This document shows positions 9,301 to 17,347 of a stretch of 21,491 bases of DNA, piece after piece. Origin of the DNA: JBCCSZ01 sp039199225 (lineage in GTDB: Bacteria > Bacteroidota > Bacteroidia > Chitinophagales > Saprospiraceae); NCBI GenBank assembly GCA_039199225.1, contig JBCCSZ010000118.1, forward strand, positions 1 through 21,491. Direction: 5' to 3'. Each line of letters opens with the position of its first letter. Position 1 is the first letter of the stretch. The translations under genes were made by a program, and so were the position numbers. Below the pieces are notes generated by a model, which was given only the letters and a program-made list of their open reading frames with translations, had not been told where the DNA came from and searched no databases.

Positions 9301-10366
9301 AACACAGCGATCGAATGCCAAAACCCTCGGCTCGGTCGAAGGGGTCTACCAATGTTTTCAAAAGCTCAAAAGTCTCTAGGTCCCAGATATTTACTTCATT
9401 GTTGAGATGCCCCGTAATCAGGCGTTGACCATCGGGTGTTGTGATGCAGGTCGTAACGGTTGTCGTCTCGATGCTCCGACGAATCTGTCCAGTCTCGGGG
9501 TCTACGATGTGCATCAACTCACCAGAACTTTCAAATAGCTTCATCATATACTTGGCCATATCTGCCATATTGGCAAAGCTGAACCCCTTCATGGCCTCTT
9601 CGTCCGGCAGTGTAGCTGTGAAGAAAATAATCGATTGATCTTTGGGCGAAAATACAGCCTTGGTCATGGCCTGCTTCATTTTGTAAGGCTCAAAGACAAA
9701 CTTCTTTTCGCCACTCTCGACTTCGTAGAGGGTGCTATCCAACAAAATGGTTTGATTGTCCAAGGAAAACTGAACATCAGAAGAACCAATAAGACTGGCC
9801 AGTCCATCCATTTTTACATCGATGACCTGAACGACCTTATTGTCAGACAGTCTCGTAATTTCCAGCTTTTTGTTGGTCATGGTGGCAGCCAGGGAGCGGT
9901 CCGGGCTGTAAGTACCGGAACGATATATCTCTATTGACTGAAAGTCTTCATTGGTCACCTCTTCGTTTTGCTCTATTTTCCGGAATATCTCCTGGTTCAT
10001 CATGGAAGTTTTTTCACTGATTTCCTCCGTCAGAATGTCGCGGGTGATGCGCTCCATTGATGTCATGTAGGTAATCTGTCGACCGTCCGGACTGAAAGAT
10101 AGATCACTAACTCCTGGACCAAACATAGAACCTTTCGTACCATAGAAAGATTTGTACTCCAAGCCCGAGCGCAAGTCCCACAACTTGACGTATTGGCCGT
10201 CGGTCGTGGCGATGGATTTTCCGTCGGGAGAAAGGACAATTTCTGTTACCATCATACCCGGATGACCAAATTGTACAATGGGCTTTAATTTGCTTTGGGC
10301 GAGCAGATTCGCACTTGCCAAAAGGAGGCACAAAAAGAGCCATGATATACGTTTGGGGCTTGTCAT
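6314..10366 (-). CDS. Exported WD40-caspase (peptidase C14), 1350 aa
   Basis: A signal peptide (1-23, cleavage at LLAQ) is followed by about a dozen WD40 blades, roughly two propellers; clear ones lie near 36-67, 299-332, 490-520, 531-562, 803-834 and 842-871. Two inserts interrupt them: a Gly-rich segment (599-638) and a strongly basic stretch (756-802). The linker FDLMFNRPDLVL (921-932) and an Ig-like domain (about 980-1075) resemble those of the 1041-aa paralogue. The caspase domain (1081-1325) keeps His1161, but in the context LATHGM rather than the usual GHG, and Cys1211 in DACHAGE. The p10 segment around VIGSAKAQDYAYE (1271-1283) is intact, and a textbook EF-hand loop DLNSDGEIHLSE lies at 1306-1317. 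Both proteins end NDWQ(L/I)W. It is likely a periplasmic or surface protease with propellers for ligand or partner sensing. It begins 33 bp after the CHAT-STAND gene. Confidence 0.93.
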   Translation of the reverse strand: MTSPKRISWLFLCLLLASANLLAQSKLKPIVQFGHPGMMVTEIVLSPDGKSIATTDGQYVKLWDLRSGLEYKSFYGTKGSMFGPGVSDLSFSPDGRQITYMTSMERITRDILTEEISEKTSMMNQEIFRKIEQNEEVTNEDFQSIEIYRSGTYSPDRSLAATMTNKKLEITRLSDNKVVQVIDVKMDGLASLIGSSDVQFSLDNQTILLDSTLYEVESGEKKFVFEPYKMKQAMTKAVFSPKDQSIIFFTATLPDEEAMKGFSFANMADMAKYMMKLFESSGELMHIVDPETGQIRRSIETTTVTTCITTPDGQRLITGHLNNEVNIWDLETFELLKTLVDPFDRAEGFGIRSLCLTQDAKSLIIGSSGSSDDPKVFICELESGKTFQKLGAAIPPITMEIEPTRLDSIILEEVELAQNLHPLLKEKKFISYRMLSLTDGRVPHAFPKYDSIVFSPALNYYALLPQINGPIRVFHSEDNDDVSELEESDGNFDKLIFSPNGEWIAGQTSSKTLIWETTSGSLRHQLDKDGSPFYNMVFDPSNRSIGLTHTDRSIRFWSLEDGRLIREKEATLGERIIAGITGTADQVEKADKAIEEEKSGGVLGALDGLGTKIPGRNLLGGKERGVFGAAKAINQFGGLAFNKYSDIDISPDGKYAALWRDDHASVRFYNLESGRQMRLWTDWNLKLMQELFLKNTPDASSMKTDSLHQDTLDQSMSSSAMFMQLLGGKTLKEYSSISPDWTRMAVLPHSGFFGSAKNIKKIKNKKKRAKKERQQRLKENIAMRYLTKNMKKKDYILKDSKAYQSNVAFSPDGNMVAASSSEANNIRIWDAKTGEILKTLQGHSGQVSFSPSGKTLISNGWDRQVKVWDLEKDQELYSFIGIKGENEYIIMLPSGYYTASRKDTRALAFVDGRDVFPFDQFDLMFNRPDLVLQEFESSIGDSTSVNQNKNLRQAYRAAHQMRMERMGIQATDGATKLNLPTVEIQSLPLSSADKKLALQIKAVDALEPLSSIHLLVNGVPVLPDGQESILDQKVQSFEREYALELSPGENRIQAYALNASGAMSIKEYAVVNYTGPVTKGDLHLVLMGASKFQNDSFNLLYPREDLEDVAELFGSQRSQFETVQVHRLIDQDFTAEASEDLLKKLQDVNVGDRVIIMLATHGMLSRDFKYYLATHDTDFDNPQNTSLPYESLNKWLMNIPARQKLLLLDACHAGEADSTILKQIEVKNTSNTKMIVRSTPSTGWEAVDELSAFDYTKSLFVDLRSGTGTTVIGSAKAQDYAYEAPDWGNSIFTYCLKRGINKGVADLNSDGEIHLSELQQYLSTSVKRLTSNKQQPVHRAENILNDWQIW

Positions 10367-10399
10367 ATTTTTAGTTTTTAATGTCAGTGAAGAGATGAT

Positions 10400-13300
10400 T
10401 TATTGGGTTGGTAAAATATGCCAGCTTCGAATTTCTTTTGCGCCGCCACCGCTCATAATACTTTTTCCATCCTCCGAAAATACAAGGCTGTAAACCCCTT
10501 TGCGTTGGGGTGATTGCATCGTTTGTATTTCCTGGCCAGAAATGGTGAAGACTTTTATCAATCCATCTTCGGCACCCAGGGCGAGGAGTTTTCCGTCAGG
10601 CGAAAAGGCAAAGCAATGAATCGCTTGTCCACCGGTTTTGTTCTTGCGGTCTAGGTAAAAGCTTTGTAGCTGTTGTCCATCCAATGTCCACAGGATGGCG
10701 CGATTGTCCCAGCCGGTGGAAAGCATTTGTTGGCCATTGGGATGGAAGCCGATGGCGCTGACCCGGTTATTGTGTCCGGCGTATTTTTGAAGCAGTTGTT
10801 GATCGAGCTTAAATAGGCGAATCGTATCGTCGTAACTAGCGGTTAGTACGAATTGACTATCTGGTGTAAAAATGGCCTGGCTCACCAAGTCCTTGTGGCC
10901 AGAAAAGGTAGCTAGGGAGTCTCCTTCGATCGACCAAAGGCTGGCTGTGCTGTCTTCCTGTGCGAAAAGTAGTTGACGGCCCGATGGCGAAAAGGCCACC
11001 GATTGTATGGGAGAGGTCGTTTCAAATTGTCGAATGATTTGTCCGCTGGTATCCCAGAGAATGGCACGCGCATCCGCTCCCCCACTCAACCAATATTTTT
11101 GGTCAGGCGAAATGGCCAAGCCGTTGATGTTATCCTCGTGTCCTTCGTAGGCGTCCAGCAATTGGCCATTAGCATTCCAGCGATAAATTTTCTGTGAAGA
11201 AGTCGTCTCGAAAGCATCGAAAAAATCGAGATCACTCGAAGGCGAAAGACTCGTCCGACTAGCAGCCAACAGCTCCTCCTTGGAGGTCAAGGCCAAGGCC
11301 GAAATTTCTCCGCTGTAGCCCTCCATAAAGTGCGACACCTTGGATTCCAATTGCCAAATGCGCAGACTACTGTCTGCACTGACCGAGGCCATCCAACGAT
11401 GATCCGGACTCAAAGCAACATCATGCACATACGAGCGATGGCCTTTGTAATCCCTCAATACCTGGCCCCTCGTTGACCATAGTTTGAGTTGGTAATCGTC
11501 GCTGGCCGTCAGAACGTATTGGTCTTGCACCCAAAGTGCCTTATTCACCCGCTGGCGGTGTCCCAACAATTTGGTGTGATTGCCCGTAGGTAAATCCCAG
11601 ATGTTTCCCTCGCCATTTCGGCAAGCCGTCAGTAATTGTTGACCGTCGGATGACGGCTGGATGGATAAAATTCTATCTTCCTGTTTCCAATCACCCTCCA
11701 GTGGTTTTCCGGATTTGTCCCACAGCTTTAATACACCATCCCAGCCCCCGCTGAAAAGGGTATCGCCCGTGGAAGAAATGGCCAGCGATGAAACCGGTCC
11801 GAAGTGCGCTTGGAATCGCTGTGGCACTTCTTTGTCTGCCGACCAAAGGTGTATTTGACCAATCCGATCTCCCGTTACAAAAGACTTTCCATCGGGCGCA
11901 AAGGCAACTGCCGTCACCCAGTCTTCGTGGAGCAATCGACGAATGCGTTGGCCGTCTGTTTTACAAATCACGGCACTGTTGTCTTTTGTTCCAATCAGTA
12001 ATTGTTGACCATCCGGCGAAAAACGGAGGGTAGTCACTTCGCCATCTAAATCAATCGTCACGGACTGTTCGAAATCTTTTTGCCAAAGAAAAACGTATTG
12101 GCCAGCGGCACTGGCAAGCAGATTGTCTACCGAAATATCAACCGCTACGGCCGCACTAGGATGCTGAATGACCGCCTTGTAAAAATGGTTGTTGCTGTAG
12201 ATGTCGTGCCTTGCCTGGATGGCCACCGGATGCTTGGGGTCTATTGCCAGGGCCTTTTCTATTTGTACCATCGCCTCAATGGGATCACTTTTTTCGGCCA
12301 GCAGTGCTTGACCAATCGAGCGATTGATCGAAGCATCTTTTCTATTTTGTTGTAAAAACTTACCCAATAAAAGAGCAAAACTGGTCATTAAGATAAGCGC
12401 TGATCCAAATAAATACAGCAGCAATCGGCGATTAACTGCATTGCGCCTTTTATCCTTGTCATTCTTTTCGATACTCTTTTCGATCAATACCTTTTCTGTA
12501 TCATTCCAATGGCGCATGCCAGCCGCTCCTTGTTGTACCACCGCTAGATCAACCTCATCAATGAATACCTCTGAAGGAGCGTAGCTGTATTCCTTGACTT
12601 TGGTTTCCAGAATGCGACGGGCGCGTTGCCCCGTTCGATCGGATGCTCTAAAATGTTTTTGGATGATGGGCGCCAAGGTATCGTGTGCCAAGGCCATTTG
12701 TCCATCCTCTCTTTTATACAATAATTGTAAAGACGCTAATTTTGTCACAAGAGGCATCAGCACTTTTTCCTGGTGTACATACACTTCCTCCAATTTCTGT
12801 AGAGAATGGCTGGCGGCAGTTCCAATGTCCGTCGTATGAAAATGCAACACATCCAGTACCAAGCCAGACGCCTCGACTTGCTCCTGCATGGAAGAGGCCC
12901 ATTGGCGGATGGCTGCCATTTGACGCTGAAAGAAATCTTCCAAGTGCAGCCCTTCGGATTTTAGTTGCTGGTAGTCTTCTAGGCTAAAATACTTTTGGGC
13001 CTTCAAGTCTTGGGACTGCCACAGGCGCGACAGGAGGATTTGCAGCATAGGAGCTACGGGACTGTTGTCCTCTTTGCCCAGGTCCATGGCAATATGGGTG
13101 GACAATTGCTCGTCCATATCCAGCTGATACTTCAGCCGATGCGCTTCGGTCGATCGCAGGCCATTAACGACCTCCTCGATCCCTTGTCGGTCCAGGTTTT
13201 TCAAAAAAACTTCCTCTTTAGGAATATTGTAGCGATGAAAATAGCTTCTTATTTCTGCATGAAATTCTTTGCGATAGGCGAGCAGTAATTTGCCAGCCGG

Positions 13301-14515
13301 TCGGGAAGTGGGGTCATTGAAAAGCTCTCCAATGCAACGTATCACATAATCCATTTCGTTGTAGGACGCATGAATTCGCCGGGTAAAGACCTCCTCTACC
13401 TGATCCAGTATCAGGATGAACTTTTGCTGTCCTTTTTCCTCCATTTCCAGCCAGGCGGCCTTCCATCTTTGCGCCTCCTCCGAGTACTTTCCAACAGGAG
13501 CCTCCGCCACCAACCCGAGCACCTGTCGAACATTCCACAGCAAGCCATTTTGTGGCGAACGCCGTTCGTAGCGTATCTGTGCAACCTTTTTCAAACGAGG
13601 ATACAAACCTGCATCCAAGAAAGAAGATTTTCCTGCGCCAGAGGCCCCAAAAAATAAAACGACGGGAGAAGAAGACGCTCCATTCAAACGTTGAAACAAA
13701 TCCTGGATGTAGGTCCCACGACCAAAAAAAATCCTAGCATCGTCTTGGGTATAGGCCGACATCAAACGATAGGGAACGTTGGGCAGATCGTATTGCTTTT
13801 GAATATCGGGCAGTCCAAAAAGCGGTTGTCCCGCTGCACTTGGCAGATTCCAGTATTTGACATCCTCTGCCCCTTCGCGATAATAAATTTCCCAGGGGAG
13901 TCGATCCTCTTTAACCCCCAGAGGGACATCCCCACGAACAGACTCCTCCTTGTAGTAATCTCGATAGTCGTCCTCCCCTATCATAGCTTGAATGGCGGCC
14001 GTCGACTGTTGCCAAATTTTATCCAGTGGCAGCCCATTCGCCAGCCGTTGATAAAAGGCTTGGGCCAATTCCATCGACAGGGTATCCTTCACCCGAGATA
14101 CTGTTCCGATGACTGCCGGTACACCTCGATCGTTCAATGCAACGGCCATCTTGGAAGTCAGGCAGCCATTGAAAAAAACCAATTGAAGGGCATCCGCGGT
14201 AGCCAATAAAGGAAGTAGGCCAAAGGCATCTGCAGACTCAGAAGTTCCGTCCGCATTTTCGAAGAAAAGTTTATTGGCCGTCGCATGACCAGCATAGTGA
14301 AACACAGCGATTCGATTGAGTAAGGCAGCATCTTGAAATACGGCCTCCACCTTTTCGCGCGTCGCATCGCGAATGATTTCATAAGAACAAATACCATCAC
14401 TTTTTGCTTTTTTCAGTGCATTTTCAACCGCTTCGACCTCCTTTTTTAAGGCCGGTAGAAAGGCATCGCCTTGGCGAAAATCTGCAAAAGCAGCTACAAT
14501 GAGGGGTTTTGACAT
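10400..14515 (-). CDS. CHAT protease - nSTAND NTPase - TM - WD40 signalling protein, 1371 aa
   Basis: The domains are, in order: a CHAT caspase-like domain (1-190) with His77 in FHYAGH and Cys118 in FFNGC; a STAND-type P-loop NTPase (about 250-640) with Walker A GASGAGKS (290-297) and Walker B ILILDQVEE (367-375); a winged-helix-like and helical segment; a highly basic KDKRR...RR run, then one membrane helix (698-721); a TPR-like helical stub; and 14 WD40 blades (about 785-1371), enough for two 7-bladed propellers. Proteins of this plan belong to the NTP-dependent conflict or signalling STAND systems described by Aravind and colleagues, in which ligand binding by the repeats releases an effector, here CHAT. 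The basic run predicts that the N-terminus is inside and the propellers are in the periplasm. The frame is open to 14590, but the ATG at 14515 places the first CHAT strand (KPLIVAAF) at the start; ATGs at 14590 and 14533 remain possible. The gap to the regulator gene is 126 bp. Confidence 0.92.
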   Translation of the reverse strand: MSKPLIVAAFADFRQGDAFLPALKKEVEAVENALKKAKSDGICSYEIIRDATREKVEAVFQDAALLNRIAVFHYAGHATANKLFFENADGTSESADAFGLLPLLATADALQLVFFNGCLTSKMAVALNDRGVPAVIGTVSRVKDTLSMELAQAFYQRLANGLPLDKIWQQSTAAIQAMIGEDDYRDYYKEESVRGDVPLGVKEDRLPWEIYYREGAEDVKYWNLPSAAGQPLFGLPDIQKQYDLPNVPYRLMSAYTQDDARIFFGRGTYIQDLFQRLNGASSSPVVLFFGASGAGKSSFLDAGLYPRLKKVAQIRYERRSPQNGLLWNVRQVLGLVAEAPVGKYSEEAQRWKAAWLEMEEKGQQKFILILDQVEEVFTRRIHASYNEMDYVIRCIGELFNDPTSRPAGKLLLAYRKEFHAEIRSYFHRYNIPKEEVFLKNLDRQGIEEVVNGLRSTEAHRLKYQLDMDEQLSTHIAMDLGKEDNSPVAPMLQILLSRLWQSQDLKAQKYFSLEDYQQLKSEGLHLEDFFQRQMAAIRQWASSMQEQVEASGLVLDVLHFHTTDIGTAASHSLQKLEEVYVHQEKVLMPLVTKLASLQLLYKREDGQMALAHDTLAPIIQKHFRASDRTGQRARRILETKVKEYSYAPSEVFIDEVDLAVVQQGAAGMRHWNDTEKVLIEKSIEKNDKDKRRNAVNRRLLLYLFGSALILMTSFALLLGKFLQQNRKDASINRSIGQALLAEKSDPIEAMVQIEKALAIDPKHPVAIQARHDIYSNNHFYKAVIQHPSAAVAVDISVDNLLASAAGQYVFLWQKDFEQSVTIDLDGEVTTLRFSPDGQQLLIGTKDNSAVICKTDGQRIRRLLHEDWVTAVAFAPDGKSFVTGDRIGQIHLWSADKEVPQRFQAHFGPVSSLAISSTGDTLFSGGWDGVLKLWDKSGKPLEGDWKQEDRILSIQPSSDGQQLLTACRNGEGNIWDLPTGNHTKLLGHRQRVNKALWVQDQYVLTASDDYQLKLWSTRGQVLRDYKGHRSYVHDVALSPDHRWMASVSADSSLRIWQLESKVSHFMEGYSGEISALALTSKEELLAASRTSLSPSSDLDFFDAFETTSSQKIYRWNANGQLLDAYEGHEDNINGLAISPDQKYWLSGGADARAILWDTSGQIIRQFETTSPIQSVAFSPSGRQLLFAQEDSTASLWSIEGDSLATFSGHKDLVSQAIFTPDSQFVLTASYDDTIRLFKLDQQLLQKYAGHNNRVSAIGFHPNGQQMLSTGWDNRAILWTLDGQQLQSFYLDRKNKTGGQAIHCFAFSPDGKLLALGAEDGLIKVFTISGQEIQTMQSPQRKGVYSLVFSEDGKSIMSGGGAKEIRSWHILPTQ

Positions 14516-14641
14516 ATTGTAAGTTTGGCCCATGAAAGAGTTGCCATCCGGTGCTGATTCGCAGCGCCATTGGCGGTCAGTCGCATTCAATATTTATGGG
14601 ATGTTCCCAGTTTATTTTTTAGAGAACCTATACAAAATTTA

Positions 14642-15340
14642 CTAAAAATTGCGTCCTAGTTTTCGTAGAAAATCATCCAATCGACTTTTGGAAATACTCA
14701 GTTCTTTTCCATCGATCATCCGGATGTAACCGCCATCGGATCGATGCAAAGCCTCCACAAAATTAATGTTTACCAAAGCCCCTCTGGAAACGCGGTGAAA
14801 CGTATCGCGTGGCAGCATACTCTCTACCGATTTGAGGGTCTTCACTGCCAGGAAGGGGCGCTTGTTTTCTCTGTGTACAAAAGTATTGACATTATCTGCC
14901 AGGCAGTACATGATTTCTCTGGTTCGCAGCACCAATTGGTTGTTGCCATCCGGCAATAAAATCCGGCTGATTTCTCGTTGGTTTTGGATTCTTTCGGCTG
15001 CCCTTTGGACGGCCCCTTTCAGTTCCGTCGGTCGGATGGGCTTGAGGATATAGTCCACTGCGCTGAGGCGAATGGCATCCAATAGGTATTCATCATGGGC
15101 CGTCGTAAAAATGATTTCAAGTGGAATGTAGGACACCTTGCTGAGCACATCAAAGCCCGACATTGTTCCCAAATGGATGTCCAAAAAAACCAACTGAGGT
15201 GCCTTATCCCGAATGGCTCTGACCGCCGATTCGCCCGTATCATAGGTTCCAACAATTTCCACCTCCGGACAATATTTTTTGAGTTTCAGTACGATATTTT
15301 CCATACCGCCTTCCTCATCTTCTACGATAATGGCTCTCAT
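14642..15340 (-). CDS. LytTR-family response regulator, 232 aa
   Basis: Residues 1-120 are a receiver domain: acidic pair Glu7-Asp8, phosphoacceptor Asp54 in LVFLDIHLG, Thr80 and Lys100 in ILKPIRP. Residues about 125-230 are a LytTR DNA-binding domain, recognisable from LVLRTREIMYCLADNVNT, the FHRVSRGALVNINFV segment (181-195) and the final LSISKSRLDDFLRKL helix. Such regulators bind direct-repeat sites and usually activate transcription. The start codon overlaps the kinase stop as ATGA, and this fixes the start; the open frame extends further upstream only inside the kinase gene. The kinase and regulator are therefore translationally coupled, and the regulator is the obvious candidate to control the operon. 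I could not pick out a convincing LytTR site by eye. Confidence 0.95.
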   Translation of the reverse strand: MRAIIVEDEEGGMENIVLKLKKYCPEVEIVGTYDTGESAVRAIRDKAPQLVFLDIHLGTMSGFDVLSKVSYIPLEIIFTTAHDEYLLDAIRLSAVDYILKPIRPTELKGAVQRAAERIQNQREISRILLPDGNNQLVLRTREIMYCLADNVNTFVHRENKRPFLAVKTLKSVESMLPRDTFHRVSRGALVNINFVEALHRSDGGYIRMIDGKELSISKSRLDDFLRKLGRNF

Positions 15341-17340
15341 ACACCTAGGGGATTTTCGGTTTGATGAATGATGGGGCAACGAATGATGATCCTGGTACCG
15401 GTAGCAAGTCCGTTGGCATCCTTTAAGTCGATGATGTTTATTTTTGTTCCTTTGGTTCGCTTCAAAGCATCTATCCGTTCTTGGGTGATGTGTATACCCC
15501 AAGAGGTACGATCCAGGACCGATTCCTTTTGCAGTGCTTTTGCCTTTTGCCGTCCTACGCCATCGTCTTCCACGATGCACTCCATCAGTTGGTCGGTTGG
15601 TGTACTGATGGACAGCAGCAAATGCCCTGGGGCCTGCTTATTCTGGATGCCGTGAATGATGGCATTTTCAATGAAGGGCTGCAACAACATCGGCGGAATC
15701 ATGGTTTTTTTTTGATCGATGTCTGGGTCAATTTCAATCGTATACTCTAATTTTTTGCGCATCCGCAGTTTTTCCAAAGACAGATAGTAGCCCAGTGTTT
15801 CCAATTCTTTTTCCAGGCTGATGAGGTTTTTTTTAGAATTGTTGAGGATCAGGCGGCAGAGGCGGCTGAAATCGATGATGTATTCCGATGCCTCTTCATT
15901 GCGATCTTGGTGGATCAACAGATCGATGGCATTGAGGCTGTTGGAAATAAAATGCGGATTCATCTGCGAACGCAAAGCCTCCATCCTGGCCAGTAGCAAT
16001 TTGATTTTTGAAGACTGCAGGGGAATGACGAAAAGGATAATGAGTCCAAGAATTAAAATCAGCCCGATGATGTAAATCTGCCGAATGCTTTGCTTAGATT
16101 CTTCCTCCCTAAACTTCTCCATGATGCGCGAAGCTTGCTGGATGGCTTGTGTCGTGCTATCGCTAATGGCCTGGTAAGCCAAAGACGCCTTGGTCAAAAG
16201 ATCGCGACATGCCGACGTACCAATTTGGGAACACAACTTGGCCAGTTGCATAGAAACCATTTCGACATAGCGGGTATTTTTTTCGGCAACCCCTATCGAC
16301 AAAACCCTTTCATAGTAGACGCTTGCCGAGTCAAAATACAGCCTTTCAAACTCGGGAATGTAAAGCGCCTTATTGTGCAGATTGGCGCCATACTGAAAGT
16401 AAATCTCTGCCTTATTCGAAGGTTGCAACTGCTCCGCTTTTGCCAGCCAAGTGTTGCTACTGTCCAACCATTCCACCTCCTTTTTGGTCTTAAACCTCGA
16501 AGCATGGAAGGTCGCATAATCCAGGTATACCTCCGCCAAGTGTTCCACATTTCCCAATTGCTTATACAATTCAATGGATTGTCGGAAAGTGCTGTCCGCT
16601 TTTGAAGACTCCTTACGCCAGTCATATACGATGGCATAATTGGTAAACAATCTCGCCAGTCGGTTGCTATCGGGAATGCGGGCATAGCAATCCCTACTCA
16701 AATCAAAATAGTACAAGACCGTATCTGTATTCTTGCTTGTAAACAGCTCGATGTTGCCCGCCGTCCGGTAAATATCCCCCCAATCGCCAGCCTGCTTTTT
16801 TTCGTCTAAGCCTGCTAGGCGGAGAATCTCCTGAGCTTCTTTGTTGTAAACAGCACCCTTTGTCTCTTCATACAAATTGTAATGAATCGATGCACGCAAA
16901 TTGAGGGAACGAGCCAGCCAAATTGGATCACTTTGTTTTTGGAAAATCTCTATGCTGATTCGCACATCCGCCAATGCTTGTTTCAATTTCACATTCTGGG
17001 GGTCTTCCTGATTGAGGATGTAGGATTTCCAGTACAGGGCCTGTGCATAGGAAACTCCACTTTTTTGGCGGCGGCTCATTTCCTCTACTTTTAATGCAGC
17101 CTCCAGGGCTGCTTGCGGCATTTTGGAGTGCCATTCCCGACAGAGGGCCAGCAGGTAGATGGTCTGTCGGAAGTTGCTTCCCAACTCTTCCAATCGCTGG
17201 ATGGTACTATCTGGAAAGTGTGAGCTGACCGAGACGAAGCGAGCCGCTTCAGAAGCCAATTCCCGGCTGTTGGAAGAGCAGGCGCCCAGCGCCAGCACGA
17301 TGGCCAAGAGGTAAAGATACTTGAGGAGCGGCTCGTTCAT
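15337..17340 (-). CDS. Sensor histidine kinase with lipobox, TPR sensor and LytS-type kinase, 667 aa
   Basis: The N-terminus has a lipoprotein-like signal (hydrophobic 5-17, lipobox LGAC, Cys21). Residues about 40-410 are helical repeats with TPR spacing and act as the putative sensor. A single membrane helix (422-442) is followed by the His_kinase (LytS/YehU type) domain: the phosphoacceptor region ALRSQMNPHFISNSLNAI with His463, N-box PFIENAIIHG with Asn559, and the ATP-lid sequence EDDGVGR (591-597), then WGIHITQERI. This group phosphorylates LytTR regulators such as the one encoded immediately downstream with a 4-bp overlap. The topology suggests a periplasmic TPR domain and a cytosolic kinase. 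The dual anchoring (lipid at Cys21 plus a helix) is less usual and could instead be a plain cleavable signal. The gene starts 7 bp after the 99-aa gene. Confidence 0.94.
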   Translation of the reverse strand: MNEPLLKYLYLLAIVLALGACSSNSRELASEAARFVSVSSHFPDSTIQRLEELGSNFRQTIYLLALCREWHSKMPQAALEAALKVEEMSRRQKSGVSYAQALYWKSYILNQEDPQNVKLKQALADVRISIEIFQKQSDPIWLARSLNLRASIHYNLYEETKGAVYNKEAQEILRLAGLDEKKQAGDWGDIYRTAGNIELFTSKNTDTVLYYFDLSRDCYARIPDSNRLARLFTNYAIVYDWRKESSKADSTFRQSIELYKQLGNVEHLAEVYLDYATFHASRFKTKKEVEWLDSSNTWLAKAEQLQPSNKAEIYFQYGANLHNKALYIPEFERLYFDSASVYYERVLSIGVAEKNTRYVEMVSMQLAKLCSQIGTSACRDLLTKASLAYQAISDSTTQAIQQASRIMEKFREEESKQSIRQIYIIGLILILGLIILFVIPLQSSKIKLLLARMEALRSQMNPHFISNSLNAIDLLIHQDRNEEASEYIIDFSRLCRLILNNSKKNLISLEKELETLGYYLSLEKLRMRKKLEYTIEIDPDIDQKKTMIPPMLLQPFIENAIIHGIQNKQAPGHLLLSISTPTDQLMECIVEDDGVGRQKAKALQKESVLDRTSWGIHITQERIDALKRTKGTKINIIDLKDANGLATGTRIIIRCPIIHQTENPLGV

Positions 17341-17347
17341 TCCGATG

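Noticed and set aside
14565..14575. Short inverted repeat CGCCA-T-TGGCG between regulator and STAND genes
   Set aside because: Five-base arms with a one-base centre are too short to call an operator; chance is likely.
10400..14590. Long version of the CHAT-STAND protein starting at 14590
   Set aside because: The 25 extra residues have no fold character and CHAT strand one starts at the later Met; it is not excluded.
14642..15580. Long version of the response regulator starting at 15580
   Set aside because: The extra 80 residues lie inside the kinase gene and read as Arg/His-rich nonsense; the receiver domain begins exactly at the ATGA overlap.
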